From contig NZ_WVRN01000001.1 in the NCBI RefSeq assembly GCF_013112245.1, positions 289,001-353,000 of the forward strand: a stretch of 64,000 bases of DNA. The letters run 5' to 3'. The position numbers were made by a program, and so were the translations under genes. This stretch comes from Ruegeria sp. HKCCD4315 (GTDB lineage: Bacteria > Pseudomonadota > Alphaproteobacteria > Rhodobacterales > Rhodobacteraceae). Below, piece after piece: positions 17,414 through 26,029 of the stretch; positions within the stretch are counted from its first letter, which is position 1, and each line of letters opens with the position of its first letter. A model generated the notes under the pieces. That model made no database searches and had not been told where the DNA came from. It worked only from the letters and a program-made list of their open reading frames with translations.

Positions 17414-19810
17414 ATGAAATTCACTCTGTCCTGGCTGAAAGACCACCTCGACACTGACGCTTCGGTTGATGAGATCGCCGAGGCGCTGACCGACCTTGGC
17501 CTGGAGGTCGAAGAGATCGTGAACCCGGCGGACCGGTTGGCAGGCTTTACGTTGGGCCATGTCAAACATGCCGAGAAACACCCGGACGCTGACAAGCTGC
17601 GGGTCTGCACGGTTGAAACAGATGAGGGTGATCTGCAGATCATCTGCGGGGCCCCGAACGCGCGTGAAGGCATCACCGTCGTGGTTTGCAAGCCGGGCAT
17701 GTACATCCCCGGTCTGGATATCACCATCAGCGTCGGCAAGATCCGGGGCGTCGAAAGCTTTGGCATGATGGCCTCGGAACGCGAGCTGGAGCTGTCGGAG
17801 GAGCATGACGGCATCATCGAGCTGCCTTCCGGTGAAGTTGGTGACAAATTTGTCGACTGGCTGGCCGAGAACGATCCGTCGAAGGTCGATCCGATGATCG
17901 AGATCGCGATCACGCCGAACCGGCCCGATGCGCTGGGCGTTGAGGGGATCGCGCGTGATCTGGCCGCGCGCGGTATCGGTACGCTGAAACAGCGTGACTA
18001 TGCGCCGGTTCCCGGGGATTTCGAGTGCCCGATCAAGGTCAGCATTGACGAAGACACTTTGGACGGTGCGCCGCATTTCACTGGGCGCCTGATCCGCGGC
18101 GTCAAGAACGGCCCCAGCCCACAGTGGCTGCAGGATCAGCTGAAGGCTATTGGCCTGCGTCCGATCTCGGCCTTGGTGGACATCACCAACTATATGACCT
18201 TCGACCACAACCGCCCGCTGCACGTGTTTGATGCGGATAAAGTGCAAGGCAACCTGCGGGTGCATCGCGCCAAAGGTGGCGAGACACTGGTGGCGCTGGA
18301 TGAGAAAGAATATACTCTGCAGCCAGGCATGATGGTGATTTCGGACGACAACGGCCCGGAATCGATTGCCGGGATCATGGGCGGTGAGGAAACCGGCTGC
18401 GCCGAAGAGACGGTTAATGTCTTCCTGGAGAGTGCGTTCTGGGACCACGTGCAGATCGCGCTGACCGGTCGTGCGCTCAAAATCAATTCGGACGCGCGGT
18501 ACCGGTTCGAGCGCGGTGTTGATCCAGATTACACCCGCGAAGGGTTGGAACACGCAACTCAGATGATCCTGGATATCTGTGGCGGCGAAGCGTCCAACGT
18601 GGTCGAAGCGGGCAAGGCCCCGAACCATGGGCGGGCTTACAAGCTGGACGCGGCACGGGTGCAGTCTCTGGTCGGAATGGACATTCCTGAAAGCGAACAG
18701 CGTCAGACCCTGACCCGCCTGGGTTTCCGCCTTGAGGGTGAGATGGCTCATGTGCCCAGCTGGCGTCCCGATATCATGGGTGAGGCCGATCTGGTGGAAG
18801 AGGTCGCGCGGATTGCGTCCCTGACCAAGTTGCAGGGCAAACCGTTGCCGCGCGTGACGGATGGTATCCCCAAGGCAGTGATGACGCCAACGCAGCGCCG
18901 TCAGTCCATGGCGCGTCGGACCTGTGCCGCGTTGGGCTATAATGAATGTGTGTCCTACACCTTCATTGATCAGGCGTCCGCAGCGCTGTTCGGCGGAGGT
19001 GATGAGGCGACCCAACTGGAAAACCCGATCTCGTCCGAGATGAGCCACATGCGCCCCGACTTGCTGCCCGGCCTGTTACAAGCGGCGGCGCGCAATCAGG
19101 CGCGAGGCTTTGCGGATGTGGCTTTGTTCGAGGTTGGCCCGGTGTTCCATGACGGAGAGCCCGGCGATCAGAAAACCCAGATCACCGGCTTGCTGGTCGG
19201 TCGTGACGGACCGAAAGATGTACACGGGGCCGCGCGAGCGGTGGATGTGTTTGACGCCAAGGCAGATGCTGAAGCTGTACTGGCTGCCATTGGTGCACCG
19301 GCGAAGGTGCAGATCCTTCGTGACGGGGACGCCTGGTGGCATCCGGGACGTCATGGCAAGATTTGCCTGGGTCCGAAAAAGGTACTGGGCGTGTTCGGCG
19401 AACTACATCCGCGTGTCTTGCAGGCGATGGACATCAAGGGTCCGGCGATGGCGTTTACGATCTGGCCGGACGAGGTGCCTCTGCCCCGCAAATCCGGTGC
19501 AACCCGCGCCGCGTTGGAGCTGCGAGATCTTCAGGCGGTCGAACGTGATTTTGCCTTTGTCGTCGATGAAGGTGTCGAGGCGCTGACGGTGGTGAATGCT
19601 GCAGCGGGTGCTGACAAGGCGCTGATCGAGGATGTACGCGTCTTTGACGAATTCATCGGCGGAAGCCTGGGTGAAGGTAAGAAATCTCTGGCCATCACCG
19701 TGCGCCTGCAGCCGACGGACACGACGCTGAAGGAAAAAGATATCGAAGCGGTGGCCGAAAAGATCATCTCGAAAGTTACCAAGGCGACCGGCGGCGTCCT
19801 GCGCGGGTAA
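17414..19810 (+). CDS. pheT: Phenylalanine-tRNA ligase beta subunit
   Basis: 798-residue beta subunit of the PheRS tetramer. Domains in order: the tRNA-binding EMAP/OB domain (about 40-150, with GAPNAR), B3/B4 editing domain (about 210-390) with the family segment DITNYMTFDHNRPLH, B5 (about 405-475), the catalytic-like core, and the C-terminal ferredoxin-fold anticodon-binding domain (about 700-798; VERDFAFVVDEGVEA). Length is normal. It begins 78 bp after the esterase gene, presumably from its own promoter because pheS is far upstream. Confidence 0.97.
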   Translation: MKFTLSWLKDHLDTDASVDEIAEALTDLGLEVEEIVNPADRLAGFTLGHVKHAEKHPDADKLRVCTVETDEGDLQIICGAPNAREGITVVVCKPGMYIPGLDITISVGKIRGVESFGMMASERELELSEEHDGIIELPSGEVGDKFVDWLAENDPSKVDPMIEIAITPNRPDALGVEGIARDLAARGIGTLKQRDYAPVPGDFECPIKVSIDEDTLDGAPHFTGRLIRGVKNGPSPQWLQDQLKAIGLRPISALVDITNYMTFDHNRPLHVFDADKVQGNLRVHRAKGGETLVALDEKEYTLQPGMMVISDDNGPESIAGIMGGEETGCAEETVNVFLESAFWDHVQIALTGRALKINSDARYRFERGVDPDYTREGLEHATQMILDICGGEASNVVEAGKAPNHGRAYKLDAARVQSLVGMDIPESEQRQTLTRLGFRLEGEMAHVPSWRPDIMGEADLVEEVARIASLTKLQGKPLPRVTDGIPKAVMTPTQRRQSMARRTCAALGYNECVSYTFIDQASAALFGGGDEATQLENPISSEMSHMRPDLLPGLLQAAARNQARGFADVALFEVGPVFHDGEPGDQKTQITGLLVGRDGPKDVHGAARAVDVFDAKADAEAVLAAIGAPAKVQILRDGDAWWHPGRHGKICLGPKKVLGVFGELHPRVLQAMDIKGPAMAFTIWPDEVPLPRKSGATRAALELRDLQAVERDFAFVVDEGVEALTVVNAAAGADKALIEDVRVFDEFIGGSLGEGKKSLAITVRLQPTDTTLKEKDIEAVAEKIISKVTKATGGVLRG

Positions 19811-19817
19811 CTCAGGA

Positions 19818-19840
19818 TCGCCTTCGGCGAGAGTATTTTT
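19818..19840 (+). terminator. Short terminator-like hairpin after pheT
   Basis: TCGCC-TTC-GGCGA stem (five pairs) followed by GAGTATTTTT, 8 bp after the pheT stop. The tail continues into GAAAAGATGAAGGGG, a phrase I believe recurs after genes in this family, which I cannot verify here. Confidence 0.6.
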
Positions 19841-19891
19841 GAAAAGATGAAGGGGCGGCGGCGCCCTTTCTGTATTTGCGGAGGACTGAAT

Positions 19892-20338
19892 ATGCTGAAC
19901 GTTTACCTCTCGGGCGAAATCCACACCGACTGGCGGGAACAGATCATTGAGGGTGCGCAAGGGTTGGATGTGACATTCAACAGCCCTGTGACCGATCATG
20001 CTGCCAGCGATGATTGCGGTGTCGCCATTCTAGGGGCCGAGCCGAACAAATATTGGCACGACCATAAGGGCGCGATGGTCAACGCGATCCGCACGCGCAA
20101 GGGGATTGCGGATGCGGACGTCGTGGTTGTTCGGTTTGGAGACAAGTACAAACAGTGGAACGCAGCCTTTGACGCGGGTTATGCTGCGGCACTTGGCAAG
20201 TCGATCATTGTTCTGCACGGCCCGGATCATCAGCACGCGTTGAAAGAAGTTGACGCAGCCGCGCTTGCCGTGGCTGAAGAGCCTGCTCAGGTTGTGGAAA
20301 TTCTGCGCTATGTGTTGACTGGCGCGCTGCCCGGCTGA
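19892..20338 (+). CDS. YtoQ family protein
   Basis: 148-residue cytosolic protein of the YtoQ family, related by fold to nucleoside 2-deoxyribosyltransferases; its biochemical role is not established. Family marks: N-terminal NVYLSGEIHTDWREQI, the FNSPVTDHAASDDCG segment, and a central GEKY-like GDKYKQWNAAFDAGYA. The ATG at 19892 is preceded by GAGG at suitable distance; the frame is open back to 19847 without a ribosome-binding site. It stands alone between the pheT hairpin and a convergent terminator. Confidence 0.88.
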   Translation: MLNVYLSGEIHTDWREQIIEGAQGLDVTFNSPVTDHAASDDCGVAILGAEPNKYWHDHKGAMVNAIRTRKGIADADVVVVRFGDKYKQWNAAFDAGYAAALGKSIIVLHGPDHQHALKEVDAAALAVAEEPAQVVEILRYVLTGALPG

Positions 20339-20348
20339 GACATGCAAA

Positions 20349-20372
20349 AAGGGTGCCGCCAAAGGCACCCTT
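20349..20372 (-). terminator. Bidirectional-type terminator between ytoQ and gst
   Basis: A 9-bp perfect stem AAGGGTGCC / GGCACCCTT with a six-base loop. On the minus strand it is followed by TTTTTGC, giving a clear terminator for the GST gene; on the plus strand the tail is weak. It lies 10 bp after the ytoQ stop. Confidence 0.8.
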
Positions 20373-20387
20373 CCAAAATTCAATCGT

Positions 20388-21086
20388 TTAGCCGCGCGCA
20401 GGTATGACCTTGCCGCGCTGAACCGCCGGACGTTGCATGAAACGGTCGACATAGGCGACGGCATTGGCGTAGCCGTCCCAGCCGACAACGTCCTTCGTGC
20501 CGTAGAAATCCAACGCGTTCAGCCATGGCGCAAGGGCAATGTCGGCGATTGAATAGTCGCCTGCGATCCAATCTTGCCCTTCAAGCTGGGTGTTGACCAC
20601 GTTCAACAGGCGTTTCGCCTCTTTGACATAGCGTTCGCGCGGGCGGGGGTCTTCGATCTCGCTGCCCGCAAATTTGTGGAAAAAGCCCAGCTGGCCGAAC
20701 ATCGGACCGACCCCGCCCATCTGAAACATCAGCCACTGGGTGATGCGGTGTTTGTCGGCGGCGCTTTCACCCAATAACTTGCCCGACTTCTCTGCAAGGT
20801 ACAGTAGGATGGCGCCGCTTTCGAACAGGGCAAGCGGTTCACCATCAGGCCCGTTGGGATCGATGATGGCAGGGATTTTGTTGTTCGGGTTCAGCGATAG
20901 AAACTCGGGGCTTTTGACATCCGCATCTGCAAGCGTCACCAGATGAGCCTCGTATGGCAGGCCGGTTTCCTCAAGCATGATCGACGCTTTGACGCCGTTT
21001 GGGGTTGGATAGGAGTACAGTTGGATCTTGTCCGGGGATTGGGCAGGCCAGCGGGCCATGATCGGATGAGGTTTGTTGTCCAGCAT
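20388..21086 (-). CDS. Glutathione S-transferase family protein (YfcG/YghU-like)
   Basis: 232-residue soluble protein with an N-terminal thioredoxin-like GST domain (about 18-105) and a C-terminal helical domain (110-225). The TPNGVKASIML segment matches the Thr-Pro-Asn motif of YfcG, a nu-class enzyme with disulfide reductase activity that binds glutathione without a catalytic Tyr/Ser/Cys. KIPAIID precedes the glutathione-contacting FESGAIL segment. Start at ATG 21086 with AGGAG upstream; the open frame continues to 21161. It is followed by a strong terminator. The exact substrate is unknown. Confidence 0.88.
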   Translation of the reverse strand: MLDNKPHPIMARWPAQSPDKIQLYSYPTPNGVKASIMLEETGLPYEAHLVTLADADVKSPEFLSLNPNNKIPAIIDPNGPDGEPLALFESGAILLYLAEKSGKLLGESAADKHRITQWLMFQMGGVGPMFGQLGFFHKFAGSEIEDPRPRERYVKEAKRLLNVVNTQLEGQDWIAGDYSIADIALAPWLNALDFYGTKDVVGWDGYANAVAYVDRFMQRPAVQRGKVIPARG

Positions 21087-21256
21087 TGGGGGCTCCTGAT
21101 TGGATATCTCGTCAAAGCTAGGGATCAAACTGTGATCATGTAAGCCCTTTGCCCTGTGCATTTCCGGTCAGGCCGTGTTTTTTGACGAACAACGGGGAAA
21201 TCCGGCGAAAGTCGCACCTAGACCGAAACGCAATCTTAGCTCACAATCCGGTGACC

Positions 21257-21280
21257 CCCGCGAAAACCTCGCGGGTTTCT
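21257..21280 (+). terminator. Terminator-like hairpin just before mscS
   Basis: CCCGCGA / TCGCGGG (7 bp) with a five-base loop at 21257-21275, followed by TTTCTT. It lies about 20 bp before the mscS start and no plus-strand gene precedes it, because gst is divergent. It could end a short RNA or attenuate mscS. Confidence 0.5.
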
Positions 21281-21301
21281 TGCTGTTGAAAGGAGATGCG
21301 C

Positions 21302-22108
21302 GTGGATGAGGTCGTAACACAGGTGGGCGCATACGCCCCGCTGATCATGAATGCAGTCAAGGCGCTTGTCGTTCTGATCCTGGGCTGGATTGTAGCCGGC
21401 GCAATCGGTGGCATGGTGCGCCGCCGGATCAACTCGACGCCACATATCGATCCCACACTCGGGAACTTTATGGCGAGCCTTGTCAAATGGGCCATACTGG
21501 CCATGGTTCTGGTTGCCGTTCTTGGCATCTTTGGGATCGAAGCCACAAGCATCGTTGCCATTCTCGGCGCCGCTTCTCTGGCCATTGGTCTGGCACTTCA
21601 AGGCACGCTCAGCGATTTGGCTGCCGGTGTCATGCTGGTCGTCTTCCGACCCTACAAACTGGGTCAGTATGTGGATATTGGCGGCACAGCAGGAACCGTG
21701 AAGGATTTGAACCTGTTCACCACCGAACTGGTAACCCCTGACAACGTTCAGATCATTGTCCCGAACGGTCAGTCCTGGGGATCGATCATCACCAACTTTT
21801 CGGCACATGACACGCGTCGCGTCGATCTGGTGTTCGGTATTGATTATGGTGACAGTGCGGACAAGGCGATGCAAATCATCTTGGACGTGGCCAAAGCGGA
21901 CGACCGCATTCACAGCGATCCCGAGCCCTGGGTCAAGGTCACCAATCTTGGGGACAGTTCAGTGGACCTGACGGCGCGGCTCTGGTGTGATGCGGCGGAT
22001 TATTGGGATGCCAAATTCGAACTGACCAAGGCTGTGAAAGAAGCCTTTGACGACAAGGGTATCTCGATCCCTTACCCACACGCAGTGGAAATTCAGAAAC
22101 AGGGGTGA
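21302..22108 (+). CDS. Small-conductance mechanosensitive channel, MscS family
   Basis: 268-residue inner-membrane channel that opens under membrane tension at hypo-osmotic shock. Three N-terminal helices (about 15-40, 60-80, 88-115), with the pore-lining third helix rich in Ala/Gly (GAASLAIGLALQGTLSD), then the MscS beta domain with VNLFTTEL-type segment DLNLFTTELVTPDNVQI and the C-terminal alpha/beta domain. I chose GTG 21302 because AAGGAG sits six bases upstream; ATG 21296 touches that site directly. Divergent from gst; a strong terminator follows. Confidence 0.92.
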   Translation: MDEVVTQVGAYAPLIMNAVKALVVLILGWIVAGAIGGMVRRRINSTPHIDPTLGNFMASLVKWAILAMVLVAVLGIFGIEATSIVAILGAASLAIGLALQGTLSDLAAGVMLVVFRPYKLGQYVDIGGTAGTVKDLNLFTTELVTPDNVQIIVPNGQSWGSIITNFSAHDTRRVDLVFGIDYGDSADKAMQIILDVAKADDRIHSDPEPWVKVTNLGDSSVDLTARLWCDAADYWDAKFELTKAVKEAFDDKGISIPYPHAVEIQKQG

Positions 22109-22161
22109 CGGCTCCTGCCTGTCAACCGGGCATAAAATTTGCCCTTATCCTGTTGGGCTGG

Positions 22162-22189
22162 GCACCGCGCGAAAGCGCGGTGCTTTTTT
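22162..22189 (+). terminator. Strong rho-independent terminator after mscS
   Basis: GCACCGCGC-GAAA-GCGCGGTGC (9-bp stem, GNRA tetraloop) followed by TTTTTT, 53 bp after the mscS stop and in the convergent gap with ald. Confidence 0.92.
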
Positions 22190-22222
22190 GGTTTGTAAAC
22201 TGTGGTTCAGAACCATCTTTGC

Positions 22223-23341
22223 TTATGATTTGACGACCACGTTGGGCGAAACCACGTCAATACCCAGGGCTTTGCCGACGGCATAGTAAGTCAGCTGCCC
22301 TGCATGAACGTTCAGACCTTCCAGAAGGTGCGGATCGTCCTGACATGCCTGTTTCCAGCCTTTGTCTGCCAGAGACAGCATGAAGGGCATCGTGGCGTTG
22401 CCCAATGCGATGGTCGAAGTACGCGCCACAGCACCGGGCATGTTTGCCACGCAGTAATGCATGATGCCATCGACGTCGTAGATTGGGTCGGCATGGGTGG
22501 TGGCTTTCGAAGTCTCAAAGCACCCGCCCTGATCGATGGCGACGTCAACCAGAACTGCGCCCGGCTTCATCGTCGACAATTGAGCGCGCGATACAAGTTT
22601 AGGAGCCGCAGCGCCAGGGATCAGTACGGCACCGATCACCATATCGGCATCCCGGATCAGCTCGGCCGTGGCGCCCGCCGTTGAATATTGGTTCTTGAAT
22701 GTCCCACCAAAGACGTCATCCAAATAACGCAGGCGTGGCAAAGAGCGATCCAGAACGGTGACGTCTGCGCCCATGCCAGCGGCGATCTTTGCTGCGTGCG
22801 TACCCACGACGCCGCCACCAATCACGACGACTTTGGCCGGGCCAACACCGGGAACGCCGCCCATCAGAACACCGCGTCCACCATTTGCCTTTTGCAGGGT
22901 CCACGAGCCGACCTGAGGCGCCAGACGACCAGCGACTTCGGACATCGGCGCCAGCAGAGGAAGACCGCCATTGGCATCGGTTACGGTTTCATAGGCGATT
23001 GCTGTACAGCCCGATTCCAGCAGGTCATGGGTTTGCTCTGGGTCGGGTGCCAGATGCAGGTATGTGAACAGCAACTGACCTTCACGCAGCATCTTGCGTT
23101 CGACAGCTTGCGGTTCTTTGACCTTGACGATCATGTCAGCGGTGGCGAACACTTCTTCTGCGGTGTCGATGATGCGTGCGCCTGCTGCAACATAGGCGTC
23201 ATTGTCAAAACCAGCGCCAATGCCTGCGCCGGTTTCGATCAGTACTTCGTGGCCGCGGGCAACCGCTTCCTGAGCGGCGTTGGGTGTCATGCCGACGCGG
23301 AATTCCTGAGGTTTGATTTCCTTGGGGCAACCGATTTTCAT
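22223..23341 (-). CDS. ald: Alanine dehydrogenase
   Basis: 372-residue NAD-dependent enzyme that interconverts L-alanine with pyruvate and ammonium. N-terminal KIGCPKEIKPQEFRVG contains the conserved Arg and the Lys region for pyruvate; KVKEPQ near residue 73 and the Rossmann motif GGGVVGTHAAKIA near 175 bind NAD; DQGGCFETSK with Asp/Gly is near 270. Length is standard. The start at 23341 follows GGAG. It is divergent from an Lrp/AsnC regulator 135 bp away, the usual arrangement for alanine-inducible ald control. Confidence 0.96.
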   Translation of the reverse strand: MKIGCPKEIKPQEFRVGMTPNAAQEAVARGHEVLIETGAGIGAGFDNDAYVAAGARIIDTAEEVFATADMIVKVKEPQAVERKMLREGQLLFTYLHLAPDPEQTHDLLESGCTAIAYETVTDANGGLPLLAPMSEVAGRLAPQVGSWTLQKANGGRGVLMGGVPGVGPAKVVVIGGGVVGTHAAKIAAGMGADVTVLDRSLPRLRYLDDVFGGTFKNQYSTAGATAELIRDADMVIGAVLIPGAAAPKLVSRAQLSTMKPGAVLVDVAIDQGGCFETSKATTHADPIYDVDGIMHYCVANMPGAVARTSTIALGNATMPFMLSLADKGWKQACQDDPHLLEGLNVHAGQLTYYAVGKALGIDVVSPNVVVKS

Positions 23342-23400
23342 GGAGGTCTCCGTTCATAAACTGCTTAAATTATGTGCAGTTCGGCGCGCAATTTCTGTGA

Positions 23401-23429
23401 AAGAAAACGTGCGGTGGGAATTTTCTTTG
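23401..23429. promoter_or_regulatory. Inverted repeat in the ald/lrp divergent region
   Basis: AAAGAAAA (23401-23408) and TTTTCTTT (23422-23429) form a perfect 8-bp inverted repeat with 13 bp between. It lies centrally between ald and the Lrp-family gene and is a candidate operator for the regulator. TATAAG at 23443-23448 may be a -10 element of the regulator gene. Confidence 0.4.
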
Positions 23430-23476
23430 GAAGAATCTCCTGTATAAGGTGTAAATCCCGCAAAGGAATTGCACGA

Positions 23477-23935
23477 ATGGCCTTAGATACGACTGATAGA
23501 AAGATTCTGGCGGCCCTCCAGAAAAACGGCCGGATGTCGAATTCGGAGCTGTCCGAGCAGGTCAACCTGTCGCCGTCTGCCTGCCATCGGCGTGTTCAGC
23601 GTCTCGAGGTTGAGGGGTTCATCCGCAACTATGTGGCGTTGCTGGATGCGCGCAAGATGAACGTGCCTACAACCGTCTTTGTCGAGATTACCTTGCAAGG
23701 ACAGGCCGAAGAGGTTTTGGATTCTTTTGAAAAGGCAGTGGCGCGTATTCCCGACGTATTGGAGTGCCACCTGATGGCGGGAACGGCGGACTATATCCTG
23801 AAAGTGGTGGCCGAAAACACCGAGGATTTTGCGCGCATTCACCGGCAATATCTGTCGCGATTGCCCGGGGTGGCGCAGATGCAAAGCTCGTTTGCTTTGC
23901 GCACAGTGTTCAAGACCACCGCTCTGCCAGTCTGA
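23477..23935 (+). CDS. Lrp/AsnC family transcriptional regulator, likely of ald
   Basis: 152-residue DNA-binding protein. The N-terminal winged HTH (about 5-60) includes DRKILAALQKNGRMSNSEL and LSPSACHRRVQRLEVEGFI; the C-terminal RAM ligand-binding domain (about 70-145) includes the family segment GTADYILKVVAEN. Family members form dimers to octamers and sense amino acids. The divergent position next to ald suggests it activates ald in response to alanine (inference). ATG 23477 follows AAAGGAATT; the frame is open upstream to 23372 but with no family-like sequence. Confidence 0.93.
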   Translation: MALDTTDRKILAALQKNGRMSNSELSEQVNLSPSACHRRVQRLEVEGFIRNYVALLDARKMNVPTTVFVEITLQGQAEEVLDSFEKAVARIPDVLECHLMAGTADYILKVVAENTEDFARIHRQYLSRLPGVAQMQSSFALRTVFKTTALPV

Positions 23936-23938
23936 ATT

Positions 23939-24778
23939 TCAGGCGGGGCCGGGATAGGTGAACAGCAGCAGGTGCACCAGATTGAACCCGAAATGCATCG
24001 CAACGGGCACCCAAAGACGCTGTGTTGAATAATACCCCAAACCACAGGCCAACCCGAGAATTGAGGCAAAGACCACTAGTGCCGGTCCGCCGCCAAAGTG
24101 AGCCAACCCGAACAGCAGGCTAGCCGCAATAACTCCTCCGACGGCGCCAAGACGTGAGATGACGGCGGATTGCAGGTAGCCACGAAAGAAGGCTTCTTCC
24201 GTCAGGCAGGTCAAAAACAAGTTGGACAGGACAAAGACCAGCCACCACCGTGGGACCGAAAATTCTGGCTGTATCGCGCCGACGGCAAGACCCAATAGAA
24301 ACAGCCCCGGCAACAGCAGGAGCCCTGCCACCAGCGGGCCGAATTTGGTCTGAATGGTGCTTTGAAGCATTCCGGGCCAGGCTAGAAGAACGGCGAAGAA
24401 GACCATCGGTTTGTCCAGATTCAGGTGCATTGTGAACCCTGTACTGGCGGCCCCGGTCTGCACCTGATCCAACACTTTCAGGTTCTGAAATCCGGGCAGA
24501 AGATGCGCACCCATGGCCAGACACCACAGGATCAAAAGCGCGTGTCCTGCGACCGCAAGCCGCCCTTTGAGGTGCGGCAGCAAGGCGGCTCCGGCCAGCC
24601 CACCGACCACAGCCGCAATAGCCAGAAGTGACATCAGCCCCGTTGCTGAGGCGATGCTTGCAAACAGAACCAGCAGTGACAGCGCGACCGCCCAGTGCCC
24701 CACAAGCGCAGTTACCTGCGCGGCGATCAGAATCAACCAAGGCCAAATCGCCGGTAATAGAGAAAGAAAGAACGTCAC
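23939..24778 (-). CDS. CPBP family intramembrane glutamic endopeptidase
   Basis: 279-residue polytopic membrane protein with about eight helices. The CPBP (Abi/Rce1-like) protease motifs are all present near the C-terminus: EEAFFRG, FGLAH and HFGFN, which provide the catalytic Glu and His residues. Targets are unknown. The start is uncertain: GTG 24778 (MTFFLSLLP) gives a natural hydrophobic N-terminus with AGGA about 11 bases upstream, while a TTG at 24835 would add 19 residues. It converges on the Lrp gene with 3 bp between stops. Confidence 0.85.
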   Translation of the reverse strand: MTFFLSLLPAIWPWLILIAAQVTALVGHWAVALSLLVLFASIASATGLMSLLAIAAVVGGLAGAALLPHLKGRLAVAGHALLILWCLAMGAHLLPGFQNLKVLDQVQTGAASTGFTMHLNLDKPMVFFAVLLAWPGMLQSTIQTKFGPLVAGLLLLPGLFLLGLAVGAIQPEFSVPRWWLVFVLSNLFLTCLTEEAFFRGYLQSAVISRLGAVGGVIAASLLFGLAHFGGGPALVVFASILGLACGLGYYSTQRLWVPVAMHFGFNLVHLLLFTYPGPA

Positions 24779-24829
24779 GCGCTTTGCATCCTGTAAGTCC
24801 AGACAGTCTTGCCGCACAAAATCGAGGCA

Positions 24830-25003
24830 ATGCAAGCATTCAGCACGCTGCGCGTTCCTGTGTTCTGCCTTGCGTCAATTCTGACGCTTGTAACCTCTGG
24901 TTTGGGCGTTCACATTTGGGGGAAAGACCATATGCCCGCGCCGACTGGATTTTCGGAGATTTCGGCAGCATTGGGCGTCGTCGCCTTACATCAATTTATC
25001 TGA
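24830..25003 (+). CDS. Possible small membrane protein
   Basis: 57-codon reading frame starting MQAFSTLRVPVF with one hydrophobic segment (about residues 9-30). GAGG lies only two bases before the ATG, which is poor spacing. No family recognised. It sits in the divergent gap between the CPBP protease and PPK2 and may be spurious; listed because the gap has no other candidate. Confidence 0.22.
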   Translation: MQAFSTLRVPVFCLASILTLVTSGLGVHIWGKDHMPAPTGFSEISAALGVVALHQFI

Positions 25004-25066
25004 TGACATCAGGCGGTTACACGGGCCCGATATGGTTCGAACCCGATAACAAAAAAGGAGCTAACC

Positions 25067-25984
25067 TTGGCTTACGAAAACAACGGTGGACCCAAAGATT
25101 GGCTTGAGGCCGAATTGGAAGACACGTTGGACGAAGATTTTGAGATCGAGTTCAGCGAACCGATGCTGTCGATGGAAGTGCGGAAGATCTATCGGGAACA
25201 ACACCCGGATATGCTGGATCGCAAGGTCTATTTCCGCAACCTGCTGCGCCTGCAAGCTGAGCTGATCAAAGTGCAGGATTGGGTTCAGCACACCGGTGCC
25301 AAGGTTTGTATTCTGTTCGAAGGTCGCGACAGCGCGGGCAAGGGGGGCGTGATCAAACGGATCACCCAGCGCTTGAATCCACGTGTCGCGCGTGTGGTCG
25401 CCCTGCCCGCGCCCAGCCGTCGCGAGCAGAGCCAGTGGTATTTCCAGCGTTATGTGCCGCATTTGCCTGCGGCCGGCGAGATCGTGTTGTTCGACCGGTC
25501 ATGGTACAACCGCGCAGGCGTCGAACGAGTTATGGGTTTTGCGTCCGAGGATCAGGTTGAACAGTTTTTTCAGGACGTTCCCGAATTCGAACGGATGTTG
25601 GTGCGATCAGGGATTATTCTGCTGAAATACTGGTTCTCGATCACGGATGAAGAACAGCAGTTGCGATTCCTCATGCGGATTCACGACCCGATGAAACAGT
25701 GGAAGCTGTCACCGATGGATCTGGAATCCCGCATCCGTTGGGAATCTTATACCAAGGCGAAAGAGGATATGCTCTTCCGGACCAATATTCCCGAAGCCCC
25801 TTGGTACATTGTCGAAGGCAATGACAAAAAACGCGAGCGGTTGAACTGTATCGAGCATCTTTTGACCAAAGTTCCATACACGGATGTGCCACAGGAAAAA
25901 GTCAATCTGCCTGACCGCCGATATAACCCGGAATATGAGCGTCGCGTTTTGCCGGATGAATTGTACGTGCCAAAGATTTACTGA
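25067..25984 (+). CDS. ppk2: Polyphosphate kinase 2
   Basis: 305-residue cytosolic kinase that transfers phosphate between polyphosphate and nucleotides. The P-loop is FEGRDSAGKGG near residue 85, with Walker B and lid features in FDRSWYNRAGVERVMGF near 140-155, and the C-terminal NLPDRRYNPEYERR region is typical of PPK2. The start is TTG at 25067, supported by an AAAAAAGGAG site six bases upstream and a family-like acidic N-terminus; no ATG fits. Preference for ADP or GDP cannot be told. A 9-bp stem-loop follows the stop. Confidence 0.94.
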   Translation: MAYENNGGPKDWLEAELEDTLDEDFEIEFSEPMLSMEVRKIYREQHPDMLDRKVYFRNLLRLQAELIKVQDWVQHTGAKVCILFEGRDSAGKGGVIKRITQRLNPRVARVVALPAPSRREQSQWYFQRYVPHLPAAGEIVLFDRSWYNRAGVERVMGFASEDQVEQFFQDVPEFERMLVRSGIILLKYWFSITDEEQQLRFLMRIHDPMKQWKLSPMDLESRIRWESYTKAKEDMLFRTNIPEAPWYIVEGNDKKRERLNCIEHLLTKVPYTDVPQEKVNLPDRRYNPEYERRVLPDELYVPKIY

Positions 25985-25992
25985 TGGCGCCA

Positions 25993-26017
25993 TGCGGGGC
26001 GAGCCAGCCGCCCCGCA
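25993..26017. terminator. Stem-loop between convergent ppk2 and the CAP gene
   Basis: TGCGGGGCG / CGCCCCGCA, a perfect 9-bp stem with a seven-base loop, between the two stops. No T-run on either strand, so it may terminate inefficiently or block convergent transcription. Confidence 0.45.
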
Positions 26018-26029
26018 CCTCAGCTGCTA

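Noticed and set aside
16985-19048. 687-codon frame antisense to pheT
   Set aside because: It lies fully opposite a confident essential gene, has no domain-like sequence and fits the long antisense frames expected in GC-rich DNA; similar frames oppose gshA (13152-14477) and pheS (14588-15604).
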